Assembly (NCBI RefSeq): GCF_023806125.1 | Contig: NZ_JAMSKT010000023.1 | Span: 1 to 41,928, forward strand | DNA length: 41,928 nt | From: Clostridium caldaquaticum | GTDB lineage: Bacteria > Bacillota > Clostridia > Clostridiales > Clostridiaceae | Direction: 5' to 3' | Notes under the pieces: model-generated | What the model saw: the letters and a program-made list of their open reading frames with translations, nothing else | Database searches by the model: none | Told to the model about the DNA's origin: nothing | Made by a program: the position numbers and the translations under genes | Shown: in pieces, positions 29,850 to 37,166 of the stretch | Layout of the letters: each line of letters begins with the position of its first letter | Position numbering within the stretch: position 1 is the first letter of the stretch

Positions 29850-30395
29850 TTATTTCTGAGCTCTTCCAATTTCAAGCCCTTTCTCAAAAGCTTCTTTATT
29901 TAACGGAAGTAACTTTGGTTTTTTGCTGAGTGTGTGTTCAATTGTTCTCCAGACAATTTCAGGAGAAATAACTTCAGTAAACCCTATATATACACCAAGC
30001 ATAATAACATTAAGAACTTTTGCATTTCCAAGCTCAAGAGCAAGCTCTGTTACTGGTGCTGAAACAATTTTTACATCATTTCTTTTAATCTCCTTTTTAA
30101 CGATTGAGCTATTAATAAAAAGTGTACCGCCTTTTTTTAATGTACCGATAAATCTATCTAATGATGGCTCGTTCATAACAATTAAATCATCCATAACGTC
30201 GCCTAAAGGCGCTCCTATCATTTCGTCTGAAATAACAACGAAGCAGTTTGCTGTGCCGCCACGCTGCTCAGCTCCATATGATGGGAAGAAAGTAACATTT
30301 TTATCTGTAGAATCACAGGTTGCAGATGCTAAAAATTTTCCAAGTGTCATTACACCCTGTCCGCCAAATCCGGCAACACACAAGTTTGTTTCCAT
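29850..30395 (-). CDS. 2-oxoacid:ferredoxin oxidoreductase, gamma subunit
   Basis: A 181-residue gamma subunit with the nucleotide/CoA-binding-type signature CVAGFGGQGVMTLG and SYGAEQRGGTANCFVVIS, both characteristic of the POR/KGOR/VOR gamma domain. It forms part of the cytoplasmic complex that oxidatively decarboxylates a 2-oxoacid to acyl-CoA with reduction of ferredoxin. ATG start with AAAGGAG. It follows the beta subunit after a 98-bp gap that contains a stem-loop. Confidence 0.9.
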   Translation of the reverse strand: METNLCVAGFGGQGVMTLGKFLASATCDSTDKNVTFFPSYGAEQRGGTANCFVVISDEMIGAPLGDVMDDLIVMNEPSLDRFIGTLKKGGTLFINSSIVKKEIKRNDVKIVSAPVTELALELGNAKVLNVIMLGVYIGFTEVISPEIVWRTIEHTLSKKPKLLPLNKEAFEKGLEIGRAQK

Positions 30396-30424
30396 ATCTT
30401 CTTTCTCCTTTCATTTTAAACGCT

Positions 30425-30465
30425 GTGTAATTGGGCTTGGCTCCCTGTCGCCAGCCAAATTACAC
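30425..30465 (-). other. Stem-loop between beta and gamma subunit genes
   Basis: Outer arms GTGTAATT and AATTACAC (30425-30432 and 30458-30465) enclose TTGGCT and AGCCAA. There is no T tract, so it is not a standard terminator. It is the only sizeable gap inside the four-subunit set. Confidence 0.55.
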
Positions 30466-30493
30466 TTTAAAGGCTGTTTAAGGCTTTAACCTT

Positions 30494-31231
30494 CTATCTA
30501 TCTCTTATTACACCAAGTGGATATTCTGCTAGCATTTTTTCTTCAAGGAATTTAAGTGAATCCAGCGGGTCAAGCCCCCAGTTTGTTGGGCAATTTGTCA
30601 CAATTTCCACCATTGAAAAACCTTTACCATTTAACTGATTTTCGAATGCTTTTCTAATTGCCTTTTTAGTTTTCATTACATTTGCTGGAGTATTGCAGCT
30701 TGTGCGCTCTAAATATGCTGGAGCTGTAAGCTGATTTAATATTTCACACATATGCATTGGGTATCCATGTTCATCAGCATTACGTCCTTTTGGTGCTGTG
30801 CTTGCTTTCATGCCAAGTAATGTAGTTGGAGCCATCTGACCTCCTGTCATACCATAAATACCATTATTTATAAAAATAACAGAAATATTTTCACCACGGT
30901 TTGCTGCTGAAATTGATTCACCAAGTCCAATTGAAGCAAAATCACCATCTCCCTGATAAGTATAAACCAATGAATCTGGATTTGCTCTTTTAATACCTGT
31001 TGCAACAGCACAGGCACGTCCATGAGGTGAAGTTATATTATCATATGCCATATAGTCCATATGAAGTCCGCAGCATCCAATACCAAGCACACAGACAGCT
31101 TTTTCAACAATGTTCATTTCTTCTAAGACTTCACCTATTAATTTAATAACTGTACCATGCATACAGCCCGGGCAGAAACCTGAAACTTTATCTTGTTGGA
31201 TTGTTTTTGTTCTTGCATAAACTTTTTCCAC
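30494..31231 (-). CDS. 2-oxoacid:ferredoxin oxidoreductase, beta (TPP) subunit
   Basis: A 245-residue thiamine-diphosphate-binding subunit. It has GFCPGCMHGT at the N-terminus and ITSPHGRACAVATGIKRANP. The TPP motif runs from GDGDFASIG to INNGIYGMTGGQ. It carries out decarboxylation with the alpha subunit and donates electrons to ferredoxin centres. The start is GTG 31231 with AGGAGGG eight bases upstream. The gene follows the alpha subunit after 13 bp. Confidence 0.92.
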   Translation of the reverse strand: MEKVYARTKTIQQDKVSGFCPGCMHGTVIKLIGEVLEEMNIVEKAVCVLGIGCCGLHMDYMAYDNITSPHGRACAVATGIKRANPDSLVYTYQGDGDFASIGLGESISAANRGENISVIFINNGIYGMTGGQMAPTTLLGMKASTAPKGRNADEHGYPMHMCEILNQLTAPAYLERTSCNTPANVMKTKKAIRKAFENQLNGKGFSMVEIVTNCPTNWGLDPLDSLKFLEEKMLAEYPLGVIRDR

Positions 31232-31244
31232 TTTTCATACCCTC

Positions 31245-32324
31245 CTAATTTTCATTAATTTTTCTGACAGCTGCAATAATTGCTTCACGTCTCATTATAT
31301 TACCACCTGAACATAAACAAGTTTCTATTGGACAACGTTCTTTTACGCCTTTTTCCACATCTTCTACAAACTGTGCAGGAATAGACATTTCAACATCTAA
31401 AACAGCTTTACATATATCATAATTAATATTATCAAAGGCTTTATATGGGAAAGGATGAACTGTAATTGGTCTAATTAAACCAGCTTTAATTCCTTCTCTG
31501 CGAAGAACATCAACGGCTGATTTTGCTATACGAGCAGAAATACCATAAGCAGCAATAACAATATTTGCATCTTCTATCATATACTCCTCTACCTGTACAT
31601 CTTTTTCCCAGGACGCATATAAAAGTGCAGCTTCTTCATTTACTTTCTGCATCTTGCTTGTCATCCATTGACCCGGTTCAATCCATGCCCTATTTGGATA
31701 GTCTAATTTATGTCCTATACAAGCCCAATCTTTATTAGCTTCTTTTAATGTAGCAACTTCTTCACCTGTTTTCATTTCAGGCAGCACAACCGGTTCCATC
31801 ATTGTTCCAATAACACCATCACAAAGAATCATTACAGGATTTCTGTCTCTTTGAGCATAATCAAATGCTTTATATGTCATGTCAACAGCTTCCTGCACTG
31901 AAGCTGGAGCAAATACCATCATTTCGAATCCGCCGTTACCTGCAGCTTTTGTTGCTTGGAAATAATCCTGCTGAGCTGGCTGTATAGAACCTACACCAGG
32001 GCCTCCGCGTGATATATTAGCATAAACCATTGGTATACGTGCTGCTGCACAATATGATATACCTTCAGATTTCAGTGATATTCCAGGGCTTGATGATGAT
32101 GTCATTGCTCTTGTTCCTGTTGAAGCAGCACCATAAACCATGCTTATAGATGCAACTTCACTTTCTCCTTGTATAAAAACTCCTCCAACTTCAGGCATCC
32201 TTCTTGCAAAGTATTCTGGAATTTCATTTTGTGGTGTTATAGGATATCCTGCAAAAAATCTGCAGCCTGCTCTGACAGCAGCTTCCGCTATAGCTTCACA
32301 GCCTTTCATAAATACTCTATCCAT
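31245..32324 (-). CDS. vorB: 2-oxoacid (2-oxoisovalerate-type):ferredoxin oxidoreductase, alpha subunit
   Basis: A 359-residue alpha subunit of the VorB/KorA group. It has the YPITPQNEIPEYF signature, GESEVASISMVYGAASTG and MTSSSSPGISLKSEG, typical of the pyrimidine-binding domain of 2-oxoacid oxidoreductases. The C-terminal part has YDICKAVLDVEMSIPAQ. The four-subunit delta-alpha-beta-gamma arrangement is that of VOR and KGOR. Linkage to ptb and buk favours branched-chain 2-oxoacids (from Val, Leu, Ile), although 2-oxoglutarate cannot be excluded. ATG start with AAGGAGG. Confidence 0.9.
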   Translation of the reverse strand: MDRVFMKGCEAIAEAAVRAGCRFFAGYPITPQNEIPEYFARRMPEVGGVFIQGESEVASISMVYGAASTGTRAMTSSSSPGISLKSEGISYCAAARIPMVYANISRGGPGVGSIQPAQQDYFQATKAAGNGGFEMMVFAPASVQEAVDMTYKAFDYAQRDRNPVMILCDGVIGTMMEPVVLPEMKTGEEVATLKEANKDWACIGHKLDYPNRAWIEPGQWMTSKMQKVNEEAALLYASWEKDVQVEEYMIEDANIVIAAYGISARIAKSAVDVLRREGIKAGLIRPITVHPFPYKAFDNINYDICKAVLDVEMSIPAQFVEDVEKGVKERCPIETCLCSGGNIMRREAIIAAVRKINEN

Positions 32325-32343
32325 ATATTAAACCTCCTTAATC

Positions 32344-32547
32344 TTATTTATATACTTCAATCGCAGCATCTGGGCACATTCTTGCGCATATGCAGCATCC
32401 GATACAAGCTTCCATATTAACTGGTACTACGTATTCATAACCTTTTGCATTAACCTTGTCTCCTAAAGCGAGCACACCTTTAGGACAAAATTTAATACAA
32501 TATTGACAGCTTTTACATCTTTCTGAGCTAATCTCTACTTTTGCCAT
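32344..32547 (-). CDS. 2-oxoacid:ferredoxin oxidoreductase, delta (2x4Fe-4S) subunit
   Basis: A 67-residue ferredoxin-like subunit with two CxxCxxCxxxCP motifs: CKSCQYCIKFCP (about 13-24) and CIGCCICARMCP (about 48-59). It passes electrons from the TPP subunit to external ferredoxin. First of the four oxidoreductase genes and 20 bp ahead of the alpha subunit. ATG start with AGAGGAGAG. Confidence 0.93.
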   Translation of the reverse strand: MAKVEISSERCKSCQYCIKFCPKGVLALGDKVNAKGYEYVVPVNMEACIGCCICARMCPDAAIEVYK

Positions 32548-32582
32548 TTTGATTAAACTCTCCTCTCAAAATAAATTTGTTT

Positions 32583-33275
32583 TTATTCGTGCCATGGATA
32601 TGTCAGATATAAATGAATAGGCAGCAAAGGCATATCTATTTTATCTTTTACTTCATCATACAAAGTATCTTTAACGCAGGTAAAATCTATATTTATAAGC
32701 TTTCCAATCATTTTGTCCATTTTTAAGTTTCCTTCTATTACTTCTTCCGCTGTTGTTGAAATTCCGTTATTGGGATTACTTATCATGTGTATTTTATCTA
32801 ATTTGATATGAGATATTTTCAATATTGACGAAAGCGTTCCATCAATATGATTCAAATTACCAGACCAAGGCCTGAATGCATTCAACACATAATAAACAAC
32901 TGTGCTGTCTTGATTTATTTTAGGAGCAAATCCCCCTATAGCACGTGCACCTATATCATTACCTCCAACATCCATAACTGCATAACAGCTTTCATCCTTC
33001 AATAGAAGGTTAACACCGCCTACCATTGTGGGCGCATCATAAAACTGTTCTTGGTGGTGAAAAATAATACCCATACTCTCAATCTCACTTTTAATATCTC
33101 TAGACCTAAAAAGCGGCTTTGTCATATCCATATCAAAAAAGTGTACCGGCTTCTCATTAAGAAGAGTAAGGTATTTAGCAAAGTTTATTGCAATTTCACT
33201 TTTGCCACTTCCCGCTTCACCAACAAAAACAAAATTCGTTTTATTTTTGGTGAACTTTTTAATATCAATATTCAT
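32583..33275 (-). CDS. Uncharacterised P-loop NTPase (SIMIBI-like)
   Basis: A 230-residue protein I cannot name. It has a Walker A loop VGEAGSGKSEIAINFAKYL (about 18-36), then FFDMDMTKPLFRSRD, which resembles the second acidic motif of ParA/MinD/CooC-like ATPases, and AVMDVGGNDIGARAIGG, a DxxG switch/Walker B element. There is no membrane segment or HTH. ATG start with TTGGAGG. It lies between ptb and the oxidoreductase delta subunit in the same operon. By analogy with CooC or ArsA-like ATPases it might help cofactor or cluster insertion, activation or regulation of the oxidoreductase, but nothing in the sequence proves this. Confidence 0.7.
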   Translation of the reverse strand: MNIDIKKFTKNKTNFVFVGEAGSGKSEIAINFAKYLTLLNEKPVHFFDMDMTKPLFRSRDIKSEIESMGIIFHHQEQFYDAPTMVGGVNLLLKDESCYAVMDVGGNDIGARAIGGFAPKINQDSTVVYYVLNAFRPWSGNLNHIDGTLSSILKISHIKLDKIHMISNPNNGISTTAEEVIEGNLKMDKMIGKLINIDFTCVKDTLYDEVKDKIDMPLLPIHLYLTYPWHE

Positions 33276-33305
33276 AGTGCGCCTCCAATTAATTTGATGT
33301 TTTTA

Positions 33306-34211
33306 TTATTTAACTGCAGAAGCAGATAACACAAGCGATAAATACTTTTCTTCTGCTGTTGCTCCTCTTGAAGTTATAACAATAGGCACCTTTGCTCCAA
33401 CTACAAAGCCTGCCATTTTAGCACCTGCTGAATAAATTAATGCTTTTGATAATATATTTCCTGTTGTAATATTAGGAGCTATTAAAATATCTGCATCTTG
33501 GCAGACAGGACTGCTGTATCCCTTTATTTCAGCTGACTCTTTGCTCATTGTTAAATCATAGGAAATTGGGCCTTCTACTATGCAGTTTTTTATCTCCCCA
33601 GATAGATTCATTTTTTTAAGAGCATCCGCATCAACAGTTTCAGGCATCTTTGGATTTACATTTTCAACTGCCGCCAAAACTGCAACCTTAGGATTTTCAT
33701 ACCCCATATCAACTAATGTATTTACTGCATTCTCTATAATCTGCTTTTTCTCTTCTAAATTTGGATACATCATCATTCCGCCATCTGTAATTGCTAAAAG
33801 CTTATGATAACCAGGCACTTCATGTAATGCAAGTATAGACATTACTCTTCCAGTTCTAAGACCTTTTTCCTTATTAACTACAGCTCTTAGTAAATCTGCA
33901 GTCTGAATTTTACCCTTCATTATAAAATCAGCTTTATTATCATTAATTAACTTTACAGCTGTTTCTGCTGCAACTGCATCATTTTCAACATCTATAATAT
34001 TGCTTTCTTCCAGCTTAACATTAAGACTTTGCAGAACCTTCTTTATTTTATCCTTGTCCCCTATTAAAACAGGCTCTACAATATTATCCTTTACTGCTCT
34101 AAATACAGCCTCAAGGGTATGCTCATCCTGTGCAGACACAACAGCTACTTTCTTCTTTTTTTCATTATTTTGTACTTTCTTTATTAATTCATCAAAACTT
34201 CTAAATTCCAT
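33306..34211 (-). CDS. ptb: Phosphate butyryltransferase
   Basis: A 301-residue phosphate acyltransferase (PTA_PTB family). It exchanges CoA for phosphate, making acyl-phosphate for butyrate kinase. Features include VAVVSAQDEHTLEA near the N-terminus, DFIMKGKIQTADLLRAVVNK, LLAITDGGMMMYPNLE, ADILIAPNITTGNILSKAL and KVPIVITSRGAT; these blocks are typical of Ptb. ATG start with GAGGGGTG. It is the first gene behind the sigma-54 promoter at 34239-34253 and heads the operon ending in buk. Confidence 0.94.
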   Translation of the reverse strand: MEFRSFDELIKKVQNNEKKKKVAVVSAQDEHTLEAVFRAVKDNIVEPVLIGDKDKIKKVLQSLNVKLEESNIIDVENDAVAAETAVKLINDNKADFIMKGKIQTADLLRAVVNKEKGLRTGRVMSILALHEVPGYHKLLAITDGGMMMYPNLEEKKQIIENAVNTLVDMGYENPKVAVLAAVENVNPKMPETVDADALKKMNLSGEIKNCIVEGPISYDLTMSKESAEIKGYSSPVCQDADILIAPNITTGNILSKALIYSAGAKMAGFVVGAKVPIVITSRGATAEEKYLSLVLSASAVK

Positions 34212-34238
34212 TTAATTCACCCCTCATGCTATGATAAA

Positions 34239-34253
34239 GCAAATATTGTGCCA
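34239..34253 (-). promoter_or_regulatory. Sigma-54 (-24/-12) promoter of the ptb-buk operon
   Basis: Minus-strand TGGCAC, five bases, then TTGC, preceded by T and followed by TT, is a perfect -24/-12 match. Transcription would start about 12 bp further on, some 17 bp before the ptb ATG. A sigma-54-type activator gene lies immediately upstream. Confidence 0.88.
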
Positions 34254-34279
34254 AAAAAAATACAGGCTTAAAGCCTGCA
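34253..34279 (-). terminator. Terminator of the activator gene
   Basis: Minus-strand TGCAGGCTT pairs with AAGCCTGTA, followed by T8. The T tract abuts the -24 box of the ptb promoter, so the two elements are packed without spacer. Confidence 0.75.
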
Positions 34280-34326
34280 TTTTCATTAAATAACTGTTTA
34301 TAAATTATTTTATTGTTTATTATAAT

Positions 34327-34357
34327 TAACATAATGTTATCATTAGTTAACAAACTA
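34327..34357. promoter_or_regulatory. Candidate enhancer (UAS) for the sigma-54 activator
   Basis: Two dyads, TAACATAATGTTA (34327-34339) and TAGTTAACAAACTA (34344-34357), lie 75-105 bp upstream of the -24 box, a normal distance for an enhancer. They are squeezed between the stop codon and terminator of the activator gene. Confidence 0.45.
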
Positions 34358-34359
34358 TG

Positions 34360-36243
34360 TTAGGATTTTGTCTTTTTCCAAAGAGAAGTTCTGCTAATTC
34401 CAAGCTGCCTTGCTATTTCTGTTTTAGACATGCCTTGTTTTAAAAGCATTTCTATAACCTTTTCTTCTACATACTTATTTATTTCTTTTAAATCAATAGG
34501 TTTCTTACTAATGTCTGAATCATCACTACAGGATTCATTACTAACCTTTATAAGTTCACCTTCATCTAAATCTATTTCACCGAAAATTATATATCTTTGA
34601 GCCATGTTTCTAAGTTCTCTTACATTACCAGGCCATTCATACCTTATAAGCTTTTCTTTAAGCTCTTCACTAATATTTAATTCTAAAGCTTCTTTTGAGA
34701 ATTTATTTATATAATATTTAAATAAAGGTATAATATCCATCTTTCTTTCTCTAAGTGAAGGAATATGAAGTTCTAATATGTTTAGCCTGTAAAACAAATC
34801 GCTCCTGAAGCTTCCCTCTTTAACTTTATCAATCAGATTTTCATTTGCAGCTGCAATAATTCTTACATCTAACGGAATGACATAATCTGAACCTATTCTC
34901 ATTATTTCTTTTTCCTCAAGCACACGAAGAAGCTTTGCCTGAAGACTTAAAGATATACTGTTTATTTCATCTAAAAATATTGTACCCTTATGAGCAAGCT
35001 CAAACAGTCCTGCTTTTCCCCCTTTCCTTGCCCCTGTAAAAGCACCTTCCTCATAACCAAAAAGCTCGCTTTCAAGCAAAGTTTCCGATATGGCTGCACA
35101 GTTAACAGCTACAAAAGCCTCCTCACTTCTGCCGCTCAGGTTGTGGATACTCTGTGCTATCATTTCCTTTCCAGTACCGCTTTCACCATAAATCATTACA
35201 GTATTATCAGTTTGTGCTATTTTCATTGCTTTTGACAAAGTGTTTTTCATGCTAGGGTCGTAAGCAATAATATCCTTAAAACTATATTTAGTAACTAATC
35301 CTTTTTTATTTAGCTCAAATCTTATCTTTTTTTCTAAATTTTGAAGCTTCGTTATATCCTGAAAAGAACATATAACTCCACGAACTTGTCCATCAACTTC
35401 TAATAAAGTAGTATTTGATGCAATAACTATCTTTTTTAAGCTTTTTATTTCGTTATACTCATTTGTTTTATTTTTTAATATATCTAACATAAAACTAAGC
35501 TCTGGATATACATTTAATAGCTGCTTATCCATTACATCCCTAGTTTGCTTCTTTAAAATAGCTTCTGCTCTTTCATTGTGAAGTATAATTTTGCCCTCTG
35601 TGTTTATAGCTACTACAGCATCATGAACTCCATCTAAAATACTTTTTAAAACCTGATTTTTATATTTCTGTTCCTGTAAATTATCTATTAATTCCCTGGC
35701 ATAGTTTATGCCTTCATAAATGGATTCCTTACTAGCTCCTATGCTTATATTGTCCATTTCAAATTTTTTAGCATAGCTGCAAGGTATACCTCCTCCAACG
35801 ATTACTATTTCATCCTTTTTATCTATATATTTAGTTACCTTATCCTCAATCTCATCCATGGAATGAAATCTTTCAACTATAATATTCTGACTGACAATAT
35901 TATTCCACTGCTCATAATCAAAATATTCCAGGTCAGAAATTACTAAAATTATATCTTTATTGTATTTGCTTGCTGCTCTTATAGCCTGCAGTATATCCAA
36001 AGTACTTACCTTTAAATGAATAACAGGAACATTAACCCTGCCGACAGTATGCCTGTATCCGCCGCTTCTTCCTATTATTGCTTTAGCTCCCATGCTCTCA
36101 AGCATTTTTCCCTGTTCTTCAATTCTTGCAGAATCTAATATATCTATTATTATCTCTCCATTTTTCACTTCATCTGGAAATAATTCTATAATGCTATTCT
36201 TAAGTCCAGCATCAGATGCGATTACTCCTATTTTTCTATCCAT
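34360..36243 (-). CDS. Sigma-54-dependent activator (PrpR_N-PAS-AAA+-HTH)
   Basis: About 627 residues from ATG 36243, which has AAGGAG ten bases upstream. A PrpR_N-type sensor (about 20-185) contains IIGRSGGYRH and VIVGGGIPCSYAKK. A PAS domain (about 200-310) has VAINTEGKIILHNERAE. The AAA+ domain (about 330-560) is intact: Walker A GESGTGKE, the sigma-54 loop GAFTGA, Walker B GTIFLDEIN, and WPGNVRELRN. A Fis-type HTH ends the protein with MSKTEIARQLGISRTSLWKK. PrpR_N sensors respond to acyl-CoA-derived metabolites, and BkdR-like regulators control branched-chain catabolism. It reads into, and should activate, the ptb-oxidoreductase-buk operon. Confidence 0.92.
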   Translation of the reverse strand: MDRKIGVIASDAGLKNSIIELFPDEVKNGEIIIDILDSARIEEQGKMLESMGAKAIIGRSGGYRHTVGRVNVPVIHLKVSTLDILQAIRAASKYNKDIILVISDLEYFDYEQWNNIVSQNIIVERFHSMDEIEDKVTKYIDKKDEIVIVGGGIPCSYAKKFEMDNISIGASKESIYEGINYARELIDNLQEQKYKNQVLKSILDGVHDAVVAINTEGKIILHNERAEAILKKQTRDVMDKQLLNVYPELSFMLDILKNKTNEYNEIKSLKKIVIASNTTLLEVDGQVRGVICSFQDITKLQNLEKKIRFELNKKGLVTKYSFKDIIAYDPSMKNTLSKAMKIAQTDNTVMIYGESGTGKEMIAQSIHNLSGRSEEAFVAVNCAAISETLLESELFGYEEGAFTGARKGGKAGLFELAHKGTIFLDEINSISLSLQAKLLRVLEEKEIMRIGSDYVIPLDVRIIAAANENLIDKVKEGSFRSDLFYRLNILELHIPSLRERKMDIIPLFKYYINKFSKEALELNISEELKEKLIRYEWPGNVRELRNMAQRYIIFGEIDLDEGELIKVSNESCSDDSDISKKPIDLKEINKYVEEKVIEMLLKQGMSKTEIARQLGISRTSLWKKTKS

Positions 36244-36335
36244 GGTCAAAGCTCTCCTTAGTGCTTAATTAGCATCTTAATAATATGTAATTTTATTTTA
36301 ATAAAAAAACATTACCACAACAATAATTTAAACTA

Positions 36336-36350
36336 AATTACATTGTAATT
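36336..36350. promoter_or_regulatory. 15-bp palindrome between divergent regulators
   Basis: AATTACATTGTAATT has 7-bp arms around one base. It lies between the sigma-54 activator and the OmpR-type regulator genes; a single TGTAATT half-site lies at about 36285-36291. It may be an operator, but the factor is unknown. Confidence 0.35.
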
Positions 36351-36479
36351 AAAGTTTTTTTAATTTATTATTGATATTAATATATATCTCCATTTTTACT
36401 ATTATAAAAGGTATTAAAACAAATTATATACAAATAATTAATTTGTCATAATTAAATTATAGAAAAGGAGCGAAGTCTT

Positions 36480-37166
36480 ATGACCTCATTTATTAAGGAA
36501 CAAATAAATATTTTGGTAGTAGATGACGAAGAAAGTATAGTTGAATTTATTAAAATGGGTTTAGAAGCTGAAGGCTACAATGTTTATTCAGCCTTTGATG
36601 GTTTTGAGGCTGTTTCACTAGCTAGAAAATTAAAGCCGCAAATAATTATTTTAGATATTATGCTGCCTGGAATGAATGGTTATGAAGTCTGTACTGAAAT
36701 AAAAAAATCTATAAAGACATCTATTATTATGTTAACTGCAAGGGATGACGTAGATGATCGTGTTAAAGGCTTAAATCTCGGTGCAGATGATTATATGGTA
36801 AAACCTTTTAGCTTTAAGGAGTTGATTGCACGTATTAATGCTAGATTACGGAATAGCTTTCCTGAGTTAAGTGATGTAAATCATATTGGAGAGTTTGCTA
36901 TAGATGATAGAGCTCATGAAATTACCTATCGTAATAAAGTATTAGATTTACCTCCCACACAATATAATTTACTTAAATTTTTACTTCTAAATAATGGACT
37001 AGTACTTAGCAAATCATTAATTCTTGAAAAGATTTGGGGCTATGACTTCAATGGAGAAGAAAATATCGTTGAGGTATATATAAGATATCTACGTGATAAG
37101 ATTGGTGATAAAGATCATAATATTATTAAAACTGTCCGTGGAGTAGGCTATAAGGTGGTATTATGA
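36480..37166 (+). CDS. OmpR/PhoB-type response regulator
   Basis: A 228-residue regulator. The receiver (about 8-122) has ILVVDDEESI, the phospho-aspartate in IILDIMLPGMNG, and YMVKPFSFKEL. The C-terminal winged helix (about 130-226) has PPTQYNLLKFLLLNNG and VEVYIRYLRDKIG plus TVRGVGYK. ATG start with AAAAGGAGCG. It overlaps the kinase gene by four bases. Targets are unknown; the ApbE/flavoprotein genes downstream on the same strand are the nearest candidates. Confidence 0.95.
   Translation: MTSFIKEQINILVVDDEESIVEFIKMGLEAEGYNVYSAFDGFEAVSLARKLKPQIIILDIMLPGMNGYEVCTEIKKSIKTSIIMLTARDDVDDRVKGLNLGADDYMVKPFSFKELIARINARLRNSFPELSDVNHIGEFAIDDRAHEITYRNKVLDLPPTQYNLLKFLLLNNGLVLSKSLILEKIWGYDFNGEENIVEVYIRYLRDKIGDKDHNIIKTVRGVGYKVVL

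Noticed and set aside
29923-30489. A 188-codon open frame on the plus strand opposite the oxidoreductase gamma subunit
   Set aside because: It mirrors a well-supported gene, has no ribosome site or recognisable domain, and has the composition expected of an antisense shadow.
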